A stretch of DNA of 64,000 bases from Selenomonas sp. oral taxon 920 (GTDB lineage: Bacteria > Bacillota > Negativicutes > Selenomonadales > Selenomonadaceae): NCBI RefSeq assembly GCF_001717585.1, contig NZ_CP017042.1, positions 2,310,301-2,374,300 on the forward strand, in the 5' to 3' direction. The notes beneath the pieces are model-generated. The model saw nothing but the letters and a program-made list of their open reading frames with translations. It did no database searches and was not told where the DNA came from. Both the position numbers and the translations under genes were made by a program. Positions 42,764 to 50,974 of the stretch are shown piece after piece. Numbering within the stretch: the stretch's first letter is position 1; each line of letters starts with the position of its first letter.

Positions 42764-43204
42764 ATGCAGATCTCGAGCCGTTTCACCATCGCCATCCACA
42801 TTCTCATCTGCGTCGAGCTCTACGGAGATAAGGAGCCCGCCACAAGCGAAAGCCTTGCGGGCAGCATCGGCGTGCATCCCGTCGTCATCCGCCGCATCCT
42901 CGGACAGCTGCGCCGCGCCGGACTCATCCGCGTTGCACGCGGCAGAGAGGGCGGCGCTCACATCGCGCGTGCCCTCGGGGAGATCTCCCTCGCGGATATC
43001 TTCCGTGCCACAGAGTGCATCGGCAACGACACCCTCTTCAGTTTTCACGAAAAGCCAAACCCCGCCTGCCCTGTCGGACGCAGCATCCACAATATCCTCG
43101 ACGGCCGCCTCGATGCCATCCAGCGCGCGATGGAACACGAGATGGAGAGCACAACCCTCGCGGGTCTCATGAAAGAGGCGCGGGAGCAGGTCGGCGCACA
43201 TTGA
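42764..43204 (+). CDS. Rrf2-family transcription regulator
   Basis: Product 146 residues; ATG 42764 follows GGAGGG. N-terminal winged helix (about 1-70, RFTIAIHILICVELYG, then SLAGSIGVHPVVIRRILGQLRRAGL, RGREGGAHIARALGEISLADI), C-terminal dimer helix. Only one cysteine occurs in the cluster region (NPACPVG), so the C-x(n)-C-x5-C iron-sulfur ligand set of IscR/NsrR is absent; it is nearer the cluster-free YwnA/CymR type. A palindrome over its own -10 suggests autoregulation. Other targets are not visible. Confidence 0.88.
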   Translation: MQISSRFTIAIHILICVELYGDKEPATSESLAGSIGVHPVVIRRILGQLRRAGLIRVARGREGGAHIARALGEISLADIFRATECIGNDTLFSFHEKPNPACPVGRSIHNILDGRLDAIQRAMEHEMESTTLAGLMKEAREQVGAH

Positions 43205-43244
43205 AGGGGGTACACATACCCAAAGTGAGAAGGAACTCCTTGGA

Positions 43245-43691
43245 ATGAAATGGGTCAGTCACATCACTCTTACCGCCACCATTGCCTATGCTGTCAGCGC
43301 AGATCCCATGTGCACCGCTGCGGCGGCAGTCGGCGCGGTGCTGCCGGATAAGATCGAGGGAGCGCCGGGGAGTGTCGGCTGGAGCACATGGCGCAGCCGA
43401 CACCGCGGCTGGTCGCACTGGCCGATGCTCTATCTCGCCCTGATCGGCGGGATCGCACACGCACGCACATACTTCTTTTACGATACGGCGTTCTTTGCCG
43501 TCCTCACATGGCTCCTCATCGGTGCACTTCTCCACATCGCGGAGGATGCTGTCTGCGGCAAGGTACCATTCCTCTATCCAACGCAGAAGGTCGGCATCCG
43601 CCTCTTCACGGTCGGCTCGTTTCGCGAATATCTGTTTGTGCTTGTTTGTATTGTCGTCATATATGCAGTGCAATGTCTTTTGCGCATATAA
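43245..43691 (+). CDS. YdjM-like membrane-bound metal-dependent hydrolase
   Basis: Product 148 residues with about four membrane helices. The family signatures are present: an N-terminal THxxH-like VSHITLTATIAYA, AAVGAVLPDKIE and the RHRGWSHWP box with two histidines, then LIGALLHIAEDAVCGKVPFLYP. Relatives in DUF457 are predicted phospholipase- or phosphatase-like, but no substrate is established. The gene ends at a bidirectional terminator shared with mnmG. Confidence 0.85.
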   Translation: MKWVSHITLTATIAYAVSADPMCTAAAAVGAVLPDKIEGAPGSVGWSTWRSRHRGWSHWPMLYLALIGGIAHARTYFFYDTAFFAVLTWLLIGALLHIAEDAVCGKVPFLYPTQKVGIRLFTVGSFREYLFVLVCIVVIYAVQCLLRI

Positions 43692-43720
43692 AAGCACCTC
43701 TCTCTATGGAAGGTGCTTTT
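43690..43720. terminator. Bidirectional terminator
   Basis: AAAAGCACCT pairs with AGGTGCTTTT; serves the hydrolase gene and the converging mnmG. Confidence 0.88.
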
Positions 43721-43727
43721 CGTTTGT

Positions 43728-45611
43728 TCAAGATTGTATGCGCCGCTCCCGCTCAAGCCAGACGAGGAGGACAGAGATGTCGGCAGGCGAGACGCCGCTG
43801 ATGCGCGACGCCTGTCCGATGGAGCGCGGGCGAACGGCGGCGAGTTTTTCCGCCGCCTCGAGGCGCAGGCTCGCGATCGCACCGTAGTCAATGCCCTCAG
43901 GGATACGGCGGCTCTCGAGACGCTCCATGCGCGCAATCTGTTCGCGCTGTTTCTTGATGTAGCCGTCATACCGCGCCGTAATCTCGACCTCCTCCTTGAC
44001 ATCTGCCGCAAGCGCGGGCAGATCAAAGAGCGGTGCGAGCACATCATAGCTGCCCTCCCGCGAGAGGAGGGCAAACAGGCTCATCGGTACACGCAGGGGA
44101 GCGATGCCCGCATCTGCGAGAAGCTCCTCAGTCTCCGCACGCGGGCTGAGACGCGTCTCGCGCAGCGTACTCAGCGCCTCCTCGATGACATCCCGCTTCG
44201 CCGTAAAGCGTTCCCAACGTTCATCACGGACAAGTCCGACGGCGCGCCCGATGGGCGTGAGCCTGAGGTCGGCATTGTCCTGCCTGAGGATGAGACGGTA
44301 CTCGGCACGGCTCGTCATCATGCGGTAGGGCTCGTCCGTGCCCTTTGTCACCAGATCGTCTATGAGGACGCCGATGTAGCCGTCGCTGCGGCGCAGGATC
44401 AGCGGCTCCTCGCCCGTGATTTCACGCGCGGCGTTGATGCCTGCGATCAGCCCCTGCGCCGCCGCCTCCTCGTAGCCGCTCGTGCCGTTCGCCTGTCCGG
44501 CGGAGTAGAGTCCCGTGATGTTCTTTACGGCAAGAGTCGGCGCGAGTTGGAGCGGATCGAGGCAGTCGTACTCAATCGCATAGCCGGGGCGCATCATGCG
44601 CGCATGCGCAAGCCCCGGAATCGTTGCGAGAAACTCTTGCTGCACATCTGTTGGCAGGCTCGTAGACATACCCTGTACATAAATCTCGTTTGTATGCAAC
44701 CCCTCTGGTTCGAGGAAGAGCTGATGCCGCTCCTTGTCGGGAAAGCGCGCAATCTTCGTCTCAACGGACGGACAGTAGCGCGGACCAATGCCCTCGATCA
44801 CACCGTTCGCCATCGGTGCGCGGTGGAGATTCGCGCGGATAACCGCGTGCGTTTCCTCATTCGTATAGGTGAGGTAGCAGGGGGTCTGCTCCCTTGGCAT
44901 CTCCTCGGTCAGAAAGGAAAAGGCGGGCGCAGCGGGATCGCCTGGCTGAATTGAGGTCTTCCCAAAGTCAATCGTGCGGCGGTCGACGCGCGCGGGCGTG
45001 CCGGTCTTAAACCGCATGAGCGTCAGGCCGAGCTCCCTCAATGAATCCGAGAGCGCCATCGCGGGGCGCTGCCCGTTCGGGCCGCTGTCGTAGATGGTCT
45101 CGCCGAGGATGATGCGTCCGCGCAGATACGTGCCTGTGGCGAGAATGACTGCGTGCGCCGTCAGCCGTTCGTCCGTCTCGCAGCGGATGCCCGTGACGCG
45201 TTTCCCCGCGCTCGTCTCCTCGGTGAGGAGCTCCGTCACAAGCAGCTGGCGCACGTCGAGGTTCTCGGTGTTTTCGACGGTCTCCTTCATGATGCGCTGA
45301 TAGAGGAACTTGTCCGCCTGCATCCGCAGGGCGTGGACAGCAGGTCCCTTGCCCGTGTTGAGCAGGCGGCGCTGAATGCTCGCACGGTCCGCTGCGATGC
45401 CCATCTCGCCGCCGAGTGCGTCGATCTCGCGGACGAGGTGGCTCTTGCCGGGGCCGCCGACAGAGGGGTTGCACGGCATCATGGCAATGTTGTCGAGCGA
45501 GAGCGTGACAATGAGCGTACGCCGTCCCATGCGCGCTGCTGCGAGCGCAGCCTCGACCCCTGCATGACCTGCACCAATCACGATGATATCATAATCTGTA
45601 GAGGTATTCAC
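43728..45611 (-). CDS. mnmG: tRNA uridine-5-carboxymethylaminomethyl(34) synthesis enzyme MnmG
   Basis: FAD enzyme that, with MnmE, modifies the wobble uridine of several tRNAs. GTG 45611 is chosen because AAAGGA lies 7 bases before it; the ATG at 45635 has no ribosome site. Product 627 residues. FAD-binding [20 protein letters not shown], conserved [21 protein letters not shown] and the cysteine in [12 protein letters not shown] are intact; the C-terminal helical domain ([16 protein letters not shown]) is complete. In many Firmicutes mnmG lies near the origin, as proposed here. It follows the dCMP deaminase gene by 46 bases. Confidence 0.96.
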   Translation of the reverse strand: MNTSTDYDIIVIGAGHAGVEAALAAARMGRRTLIVTLSLDNIAMMPCNPSVGGPGKSHLVREIDALGGEMGIAADRASIQRRLLNTGKGPAVHALRMQADKFLYQRIMKETVENTENLDVRQLLVTELLTEETSAGKRVTGIRCETDERLTAHAVILATGTYLRGRIILGETIYDSGPNGQRPAMALSDSLRELGLTLMRFKTGTPARVDRRTIDFGKTSIQPGDPAAPAFSFLTEEMPREQTPCYLTYTNEETHAVIRANLHRAPMANGVIEGIGPRYCPSVETKIARFPDKERHQLFLEPEGLHTNEIYVQGMSTSLPTDVQQEFLATIPGLAHARMMRPGYAIEYDCLDPLQLAPTLAVKNITGLYSAGQANGTSGYEEAAAQGLIAGINAAREITGEEPLILRRSDGYIGVLIDDLVTKGTDEPYRMMTSRAEYRLILRQDNADLRLTPIGRAVGLVRDERWERFTAKRDVIEEALSTLRETRLSPRAETEELLADAGIAPLRVPMSLFALLSREGSYDVLAPLFDLPALAADVKEEVEITARYDGYIKKQREQIARMERLESRRIPEGIDYGAIASLRLEAAEKLAAVRPRSIGQASRISGVSPADISVLLVWLERERRIQS

Positions 45612-45657
45612 AGATGGTTCCTTTGATTCTTTCATACGATTTCTGTTCGTTTTTATG

Positions 45658-46134
45658 TTATTCTTTTACCATGAAGTTTACCGGCACCTCGCCGAGGTCT
45701 GTCTCCATCCGCCGCCAGCGAACGCCTGCGGAGTCAAACATGCGCTTGGAGATCTTTGTCGCCTCGGTCGCGGCGTATTTGTCCGAGAGATAGACGACCT
45801 CACGGATGCCGCTTTGGATGATCGCCTTGCAGCATTCGTTGCACGGAAACAGGGAGACGTAGATACGACAGCCCTTCAGTGACGTGCTCGCGTTCAGAAT
45901 GGCATTCAGCTCGGCGTGCACAACGTAGGGGTATTTCTGCTCGGCAAATTCGCCCGTCCGCCCCCACGGGTACTCGCGGTCATCGCAGCCGTTCGGCATT
46001 CCGTTGTAGCCGACACCGACGATGTGCTTATCCTCGTTGACGATGCACGCGCCGACCTGTGTGTGCGGATCCTTGCTGCGGTAGGCGGAGAAGATCGCAA
46101 CGCCCATAAAGTACTCATCCCAAGAGATAATCAT
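45658..46134 (-). CDS. dCMP deaminase (ComEB-like)
   Basis: Zinc enzyme converting dCMP to dUMP for dTTP synthesis. Product 158 residues, ATG with AGGAGAG upstream. Zinc and catalytic motifs: HAELNAI and PCNECCKAI; substrate region [16 protein letters not shown]. The related ComEB of Bacillus lies in the late-competence operon; no competence genes are near here. A consensus promoter precedes it, and it is probably co-transcribed with mnmG. Confidence 0.94.
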   Translation of the reverse strand: MIISWDEYFMGVAIFSAYRSKDPHTQVGACIVNEDKHIVGVGYNGMPNGCDDREYPWGRTGEFAEQKYPYVVHAELNAILNASTSLKGCRIYVSLFPCNECCKAIIQSGIREVVYLSDKYAATEATKISKRMFDSAGVRWRRMETDLGEVPVNFMVKE

Positions 46135-46169
46135 TGTGTTTTCTCTCCTTGTGCATCATACATTTGTTT

Positions 46170-46198
46170 GCTATAATGGAAAAAGGCACTGCTGTCAA
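46170..46198 (-). promoter_or_regulatory. Promoter of the dCMP deaminase-mnmG unit
   Basis: Minus-strand TTGACA (46198-46193), 17-base spacer, TATAGC (46175-46170). A plus-strand TATAAT (46172-46177) with TTGTGC 17 bases before overlaps it and could drive an RNA in the other direction. Confidence 0.8.
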
Positions 46199-46403
46199 AA
46201 ACGGTAGGCGGCTAATCTCGCCCCCGAAAGGGGGAATATATATGGATACCTATGAGTTCCTATCATTTCTCATAGTATATACCATACTGATTCGATCAGT
46301 AAAAAGATAAACGAGAAAACCCCGCCTTTCGCTCCAAATCGTAGGCGGGGAATCTCTCAGCTTTAGCATTAGGGGGCGGCCGCCCATCGGCAGTGCCCTT
46401 TTT
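46179..46403. other. Structured element, candidate small RNA or MITE
   Basis: No gene in 46135-46443. The ends are complementary: AAAAAGGCACTGC at 46179-46192 and GCAGTGCCCTTTTT at 46390-46403, followed inward by GGTAGGCGGC and GGCCGCCCATC. Inside are local hairpins: CCCCC-GAAA-GGGGG (GNRA loop), CTATGAG...CTCATAG, ACTGAT-TCG-ATCAGT and CCCCGCC...GGCGGGG. Plus-strand transcription would start at TATAAT (46172) and end in T5. The minus-strand CCCCGCC hairpin plus TTTTCTCGTTT can also end the MgtC transcript. Confidence 0.5.
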
Positions 46404-46443
46404 CTATGCTTATTTTACTTCAATTCACGCGTTTCGTCAAGCA

Positions 46444-47121
46444 TCACACCAAATCTACGCGCAGCACACCGTCGATCTGGCGCAGGGTATCTGCAATAAA
46501 TGTAGGCTTCAGGTGCTCGCTGTTGTATACCTCGAAGTTCAGGTAGACGCGGCGCTCGCCGCCCGTCTCCGCCTCGTCCTCATCCGTCCGCACCTTGACG
46601 CCGCGCGAGCGCAGGTGCAGATCCTCGATGCAGGCGCTGATGCGCATGATCTGCCCCGGTCGATCGACGGTGTGAATCGAGAGCGAGAGCACGTGGTCGT
46701 GATCGACCCACGCATCAAGGCGTGAGAGGTTGCCGAGGATGAGGAAGACGATGCCCGTCGTCACGCTCGCGCTGAGGTAGAACCCTGCGCCGACCGCAAG
46801 CCCGACACCCGCGACCACCCAGAGCGTCGCCGCCGTCGTGAGTCCCGTGACCGTCAACCCCTCCTTCATGATCGCGCCCGCACCGAGGAAGCCGATGCCG
46901 CTCACCACCTGCGCCGCGAGACGCGCGGGATCGGCGTTCGTCTTCCCCTCCACGTGATCGTAGAGCGCCTGCGACAGGAGCATGATGAGGCAGGAGCCGA
47001 GCGCAACGAGCATATTCGTCCGAAGTCCTGCCGACTTGTGCCGCATCTGCCGCTCATATCCGATGATCCCGCCCATCACGCAGGAGAGCACGAGACGCAG
47101 GCAAATTTCCCATTCTTGCAT
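46444..47121 (-). CDS. MgtC/SapB family membrane protein
   Basis: Product 225 residues, ATG with AGAAGGG upstream. N-terminal MgtC domain (about 1-145) with RLVLSCVMGGIIGYERQ, KSAGLRTNMLVALGSCL and VVSGIGFLGAGAIMKEG, four to five membrane helices; C-terminal ACT-like cytoplasmic domain (about 155-225). MgtC proteins inhibit the F-type ATP synthase or adapt cells to low magnesium in pathogens; which role applies here cannot be told. The promoter would lie within the proposed origin region. Confidence 0.92.
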   Translation of the reverse strand: MQEWEICLRLVLSCVMGGIIGYERQMRHKSAGLRTNMLVALGSCLIMLLSQALYDHVEGKTNADPARLAAQVVSGIGFLGAGAIMKEGLTVTGLTTAATLWVVAGVGLAVGAGFYLSASVTTGIVFLILGNLSRLDAWVDHDHVLSLSIHTVDRPGQIMRISACIEDLHLRSRGVKVRTDEDEAETGGERRVYLNFEVYNSEHLKPTFIADTLRQIDGVLRVDLV

Positions 47122-47157
47122 CGGTAAAAATCCCTTCTATTTATTGTAATTTGACGA

Positions 47158-47446
47158 AATCCACAGCTTTGGAAAGTTATCCCCAGCTGTGCAGAACTCT
47201 GTGGATAAAATTGTTTAAAAGCCCGAAACCACCTTTATCCACATACTTTTGCACAGTGTGTATAATTTTTCCGAACGCTTTTTCATTTTCTGTGGATAAT
47301 GTGGAAAAAATAGTGGATAACCCCATATTTTGCGTAGAGCTCCCTGCATATTTCTACATTTTGTATAGCAAAGAAGCAAACTTATCCACAGTTCAATGGG
47401 AAAACACAGGGATATTTCTCCGTTTTATCCCGCCCCTTTGTCCACA
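47158..47446. other. Probable replication origin (DnaA-box cluster)
   Basis: The 335-base gap between the MgtC and CYTH genes has four perfect DnaA boxes (TGTGGATAA at 47200-47208 and 47291-47299; TTATCCACA at 47235-47243 and 47382-47390) and at least four with one mismatch (47177-47185, 47300-47308, 47312-47320, 47438-47446). AT-rich segments between them could unwind. Genes to the left are mostly minus strand, those to the right plus strand, as expected for bidirectional replication. No dnaA gene lies beside it. Small frames across it are not credible. Confidence 0.75.
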
Positions 47447-47456
47447 GGGCACCTGC

Positions 47457-47936
47457 TCATCCCGTGCGCTCATCCGCACGCCAACGGCAGAAGGGATGCG
47501 CAATCAGGGAAGCGTTATAGTAGCGCTCCACCCCCGTGACCTCCGCGCCGGCCCAGTCCGGCAGGGCAAATTCCTCCGCCTCCGCCGCAAGCTCGATCTC
47601 CGCGATCCGAAGCCCCTCGTTCGCCCCGTGGAACACATCCACCTCCCAGCGCTTTCCGGCGACGGTCTCCACATAGCGCGTCTTTTCCACGAGCGGCGCC
47701 TCACAGAGCGCGAGCAGTTCACGCGCCTCCTCGTGCGGGATCTCATACTCGTACTCCAGACGCACGGCGCCCTGATTCTCCCCCTTGATCGTCAGGAATC
47801 CCTGTATACCTGCGATCCGAATTCGTACGGTTCGCCTCGGATCGCGCGAGAGATACCCCTGCGCCATCTCGATCCCGACACCCGTCGGACAGAAACGATC
47901 CTTTACCTTGAATTTTCGTTCGATTTCAACACCCAT
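47457..47936 (-). CDS. CYTH-domain protein
   Basis: Product 159 residues; ATG 47936 starts directly at the family motif (MGVEIERKFKV, the ExExK signature) and GGAGGGG lies 10 bases upstream. The tunnel-fold residues follow: RIRIAG, LTIKGE, RLEYEYEIP, KTRYVE, WEVDVFHG, LRIAEIEL. CYTH enzymes bind triphosphates with metal ions and include inorganic triphosphatases and class IV adenylyl cyclases; a triphosphatase is the commoner case for this single-domain length. Confidence 0.92.
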   Translation of the reverse strand: MGVEIERKFKVKDRFCPTGVGIEMAQGYLSRDPRRTVRIRIAGIQGFLTIKGENQGAVRLEYEYEIPHEEARELLALCEAPLVEKTRYVETVAGKRWEVDVFHGANEGLRIAEIELAAEAEEFALPDWAGAEVTGVERYYNASLIAHPFCRWRADERTG

Positions 47937-47973
47937 GAAGCCGCGCCCCTCCTGCACTTTATGGAATAACACC

Positions 47974-48002
47974 TTGCATATTCCACGCGTTTGCTATATA
48001 TT
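47974..48002 (+). promoter_or_regulatory. Promoter of the LCP gene
   Basis: TTGCAT, 17-base spacer, TATATT, divergent from the CYTH gene. Confidence 0.65.
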
Positions 48003-48115
48003 ATGTGGTACTGAATGGATGCGTTCATTGTAACAGTGCTTTTGCAGGAACGCAAGAACATCATCCATCGAAAGGGAATCTATCTATAATAAGGGAGGAA
48101 AGGATCGATCCCGCT

Positions 48116-49435
48116 TTGAGAGCATTACCACCCAAACGACCAACAAAGAAGAAAAGAGTCTGGCCCTACGTCCTGCTCGGCACCGTCCTCATCTTCGTCC
48201 TCGCAGCCGCCGCGGGCGCATTCTTCGCCCAGAGCAGCCTGCTCGACCGCGCGAAGACCGACCACAAGGAGGAGCTGCTCGTCGCAACGGACAAGGCCAC
48301 GATCATGATTATGGGCGTTGACGAGCGCGAGGGCGACGTGGGGCGCAGCGATACGCTCATGGTCGCAACCATCGACCCTGTGCGCAACGAGACCTCGCTC
48401 CTGTCCATCCCGCGCGACACGCGCGTTGCCATCCCGCGAAACGGCTATGACAAGATCAATGCCGCCTACGCCTACGGCGGGGAAAAGCTGACGCAGCGCA
48501 CCGTCGAGGACTTCCTCGGTGTCCGCATCGACCACTACGTCATCATCAATACCCATGCCTTTCAAAAGATCGTCGATGCCATCGGCGGCATCGACATCGA
48601 CGTAGAAAAGCGCATGTACTACGAGGATCCGTGGGATGATGACGGCGGGCTCATCATTGACCTGCGCCCGGGACTGCAGCACATGGACGGCAAGACTGCC
48701 GTCACCTATGTCCGCTACCGCGACGAGGAGGGCGACATCGGGCGTGTCAAACGCCAGCAGAAATTCATGCGCGCCTGCGTCGATGCCGTCACCACGCCCG
48801 CGATCCTGCCGCGGCTGCCCGCGATCATCAGCAGCGTCATCGACAGTGTCAAGACCGACCTCAGCGTCCGCCAGATGCTCGAGTTCATCGGTACGCTCAA
48901 GGAGTCGCAGGCGAAGGGCCTGCGCACAGAGATGGTGCCCGGCCGCCCGCTCTACATCGACGAAGTGAGCTACTGGATCCCCGACATGGCACAGCTGCGG
49001 CGCGGCATGGCGAGCGCGCTCGGCGTCACCCTCTCAAGCAGCGACCGCACCCGCATGGAGCGCGCCGTACAGGAGTACGAGGACTCCATCCCCGCAGGAG
49101 CGACCGAGATCCCTGAGGGAGATACCTCCGTCGGCCGTGCCGTCAGCGCCGATGAGGCACTGGGCAGCCGTCGGAAAAAATCCGACAAGGAGGACAAAGA
49201 CGAACGCAGCACCTCCTCCAACCACACCCGCACAGGGAATCGTGAGAACAGCGAGGAGCACACCACGCGCCCCGGGCGCAGCAGCGAGACCACCCAGTCC
49301 TCCGACGCGGGCCGTCACGCCAGCACCCGCCAGAGCACAGACGGCCCCGTCGATCAGCCTGCGCAGCGCACAACGCGCAGCGAGGGCAGCGATGTGCCCA
49401 CGCGCGGCGGCGCGGCTTCCGGCAAAGAAGAGTAA
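48116..49435 (+). CDS. LytR-CpsA-Psr family protein
   Basis: Membrane-anchored enzyme of the LCP family that transfers anionic glycans onto peptidoglycan in monoderms; in diderm Firmicutes its acceptor is less certain. No ATG fits; I choose TTG 48116 after GGGAGGAAAGG, 439 residues. Short basic cytoplasmic tail, one membrane helix (about 16-38), LCP domain (about 65-265) with DEREGDVGRSDTLMV, SIPRDTRV, the arginine box VRYRDEEGDIGRVKRQQ, then a helical region and a long Ser/Thr/Arg/Glu-rich tail (about 320-439) that is probably disordered and possibly periplasmic. Confidence 0.92.
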   Translation: MRALPPKRPTKKKRVWPYVLLGTVLIFVLAAAAGAFFAQSSLLDRAKTDHKEELLVATDKATIMIMGVDEREGDVGRSDTLMVATIDPVRNETSLLSIPRDTRVAIPRNGYDKINAAYAYGGEKLTQRTVEDFLGVRIDHYVIINTHAFQKIVDAIGGIDIDVEKRMYYEDPWDDDGGLIIDLRPGLQHMDGKTAVTYVRYRDEEGDIGRVKRQQKFMRACVDAVTTPAILPRLPAIISSVIDSVKTDLSVRQMLEFIGTLKESQAKGLRTEMVPGRPLYIDEVSYWIPDMAQLRRGMASALGVTLSSSDRTRMERAVQEYEDSIPAGATEIPEGDTSVGRAVSADEALGSRRKKSDKEDKDERSTSSNHTRTGNRENSEEHTTRPGRSSETTQSSDAGRHASTRQSTDGPVDQPAQRTTRSEGSDVPTRGGAASGKEE

Positions 49436-49513
49436 TCCCTTCATCTTACTCATACACAGAGCAATGTACTTGTGCACCACACACGGCGCGCATTCCAGAA
49501 AGGAAGATGCATC

Positions 49514-50758
49514 ATGGCAAGCAAATTTGACGCAGAGGCACTCGAACTTCATCAGCGTTATCACGGCAAACTCGCCGTCACCCCGACCGTCCCCCTCGAT
49601 ACGCGCGATGACCTCAGCCGCGCCTACACCCCGGGCGTCGCGGCGCCGTGCCTCGCCATCAAGGAGAACCCGGACAAGATCTACGACTACACGACCAAGG
49701 GCAACATGGTCGCCGTCGTCACCAACGGCACCGCCGTCCTCGGCCTCGGCAACATCGGCGCGGGCGCAGGTCTCCCCGTCATGGAGGGCAAATCCATCCT
49801 CTTCAAGGGCTTTGCCGGCGTTGACTCCGTCCCCGTCTGCGTAAACAGCCAGAAAGTCGAGGACGTCGTGAAGGTCTGCCAGCTCATCGCCCCCACCTAC
49901 GGCGGCATCAACCTTGAGGACATCAAGGCACCCCAGTGTTTTGACATCGAAAACGAGCTGAAGAAGACCCTCGACATCCCCGTTTTCCACGACGACCAGC
50001 ACGGCACCGCCATCGTCGTTGTCTCCGCTCTCCTCAACGCGTATAAATACCTCGACCGCGACCTGCGCGCGGCGAAGATCGTCATCAACGGCGCGGGTGC
50101 GGCGGGACAGGCGATCGCACGCCTCCTCTTTGCCTACGGCATCCAGACCGTCGTCCTCTGCGACACCACCGGTGCCGTCTACGAGGGCCGCAATGAGAAC
50201 ATGAACCCATACAAGGACAGCCTTGCAAAGGTCTCCAACCGCCAGAAGGAAAAGGGCAGCCTCGCACAGGTCATCAAGGGCAAGGACATCTTCATCGGCG
50301 TCTCCGCGCCCGGCAGCCTCACCCCCGAGATGATCAAGAGCATGAGCCCGGAGCCCGTCATCATGGCGATGGCGAACCCCGTCCCCGAAATCCTGCCCGA
50401 CGAAGCAAAGGCGGCGGGCGCGCGCATCGTCTGCACCGGCCGCTCCGACTTCCCGAACCAGGTCAACAACCTCCTCGCCTTCCCCGGCATCTTCCGCGGC
50501 GCACTTGACGTGCGTGCCAAGGAGATCAACGACGAGATGAAGATCGCCGCGGCAAACGCGATCGCCTCCCTCATCTCCGAGAGCGAGCTCAACGAGACCA
50601 ACATCATCGCGAGCCCCCTCGACCCGCGCGTCGCACCGACCGTCGCCGCCGCCGTCGCAAAGGCTGCGCTCGACACCGGCGTCGCTCGCCGTACCGACAT
50701 CACCCCCGAGGACGTCGCTGCCCATACGCGCGAGCTTCTGGGGCACGCGGCAGGCTGA
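49514..50758 (+). CDS. NAD(P)-dependent malic enzyme
   Basis: Oxidative decarboxylation of malate to pyruvate with CO2 release. ATG 49514 with GGAAG upstream; 414 residues, the short bacterial form without the phosphotransacetylase domain of MaeB. Motifs: [12 protein letters not shown] with the catalytic Tyr, [20 protein letters not shown], a catalytic Lys in [10 protein letters not shown], metal ligands in [12 protein letters not shown], and Rossmann [15 protein letters not shown]. Ends at a strong terminator. Confidence 0.96.
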   Translation: MASKFDAEALELHQRYHGKLAVTPTVPLDTRDDLSRAYTPGVAAPCLAIKENPDKIYDYTTKGNMVAVVTNGTAVLGLGNIGAGAGLPVMEGKSILFKGFAGVDSVPVCVNSQKVEDVVKVCQLIAPTYGGINLEDIKAPQCFDIENELKKTLDIPVFHDDQHGTAIVVVSALLNAYKYLDRDLRAAKIVINGAGAAGQAIARLLFAYGIQTVVLCDTTGAVYEGRNENMNPYKDSLAKVSNRQKEKGSLAQVIKGKDIFIGVSAPGSLTPEMIKSMSPEPVIMAMANPVPEILPDEAKAAGARIVCTGRSDFPNQVNNLLAFPGIFRGALDVRAKEINDEMKIAAANAIASLISESELNETNIIASPLDPRVAPTVAAAVAKAALDTGVARRTDITPEDVAAHTRELLGHAAG

Positions 50759-50776
50759 GCCGCACAGAACATACCG

Positions 50777-50803
50777 ACAGGACTGCAGTGCAGTCCTGTT
50801 TTT
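50777..50803 (+). terminator. Terminator after the malic enzyme gene
   Basis: ACAGGACTGCA/TGCAGTCCTGT stem followed by T5. Confidence 0.9.
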
Positions 50804-50909
50804 GTGTGCATAGATACAGCTATAAATGAATAACGGGGTTTGTGGTTCATTTTATAAATAAAATATATTTTCTTAATCTCATTTTAGATGATATACTTCG
50901 ATTTAATGT

Positions 50910-50940
50910 GCTTATTTGCTTGTAATCACGACAAATAAGC
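50910..50940 (+). promoter_or_regulatory. Inverted repeat in the 5' region of the giant autotransporter gene
   Basis: 9-bp arms GCTTATTTG and CAAATAAGC, 13-base spacer, 35 bases before the start codon and after a weak promoter (TATACT at 50892-50897). It may be an operator or an mRNA hairpin controlling translation. Confidence 0.5.
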
Positions 50941-50974
50941 AGGTATTTCAATTCTATAAGGGGGATCATAATCT

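Noticed and set aside
46179..46403. 6S RNA, tmRNA, RNase P RNA or a Mg riboswitch
   Set aside because: Key signatures of each are missing and the fold is not a single long irregular hairpin; left as an unassigned element.
46179..46403. CRISPR array
   Set aside because: Hairpins differ from each other and there are no regularly spaced direct repeats; none seen elsewhere in the window.
47151..47969. Plus-strand 272-codon frame between mgtC and the LCP gene
   Set aside because: It runs through the DnaA-box cluster and antisense to the CYTH gene; no domain or ribosome site.
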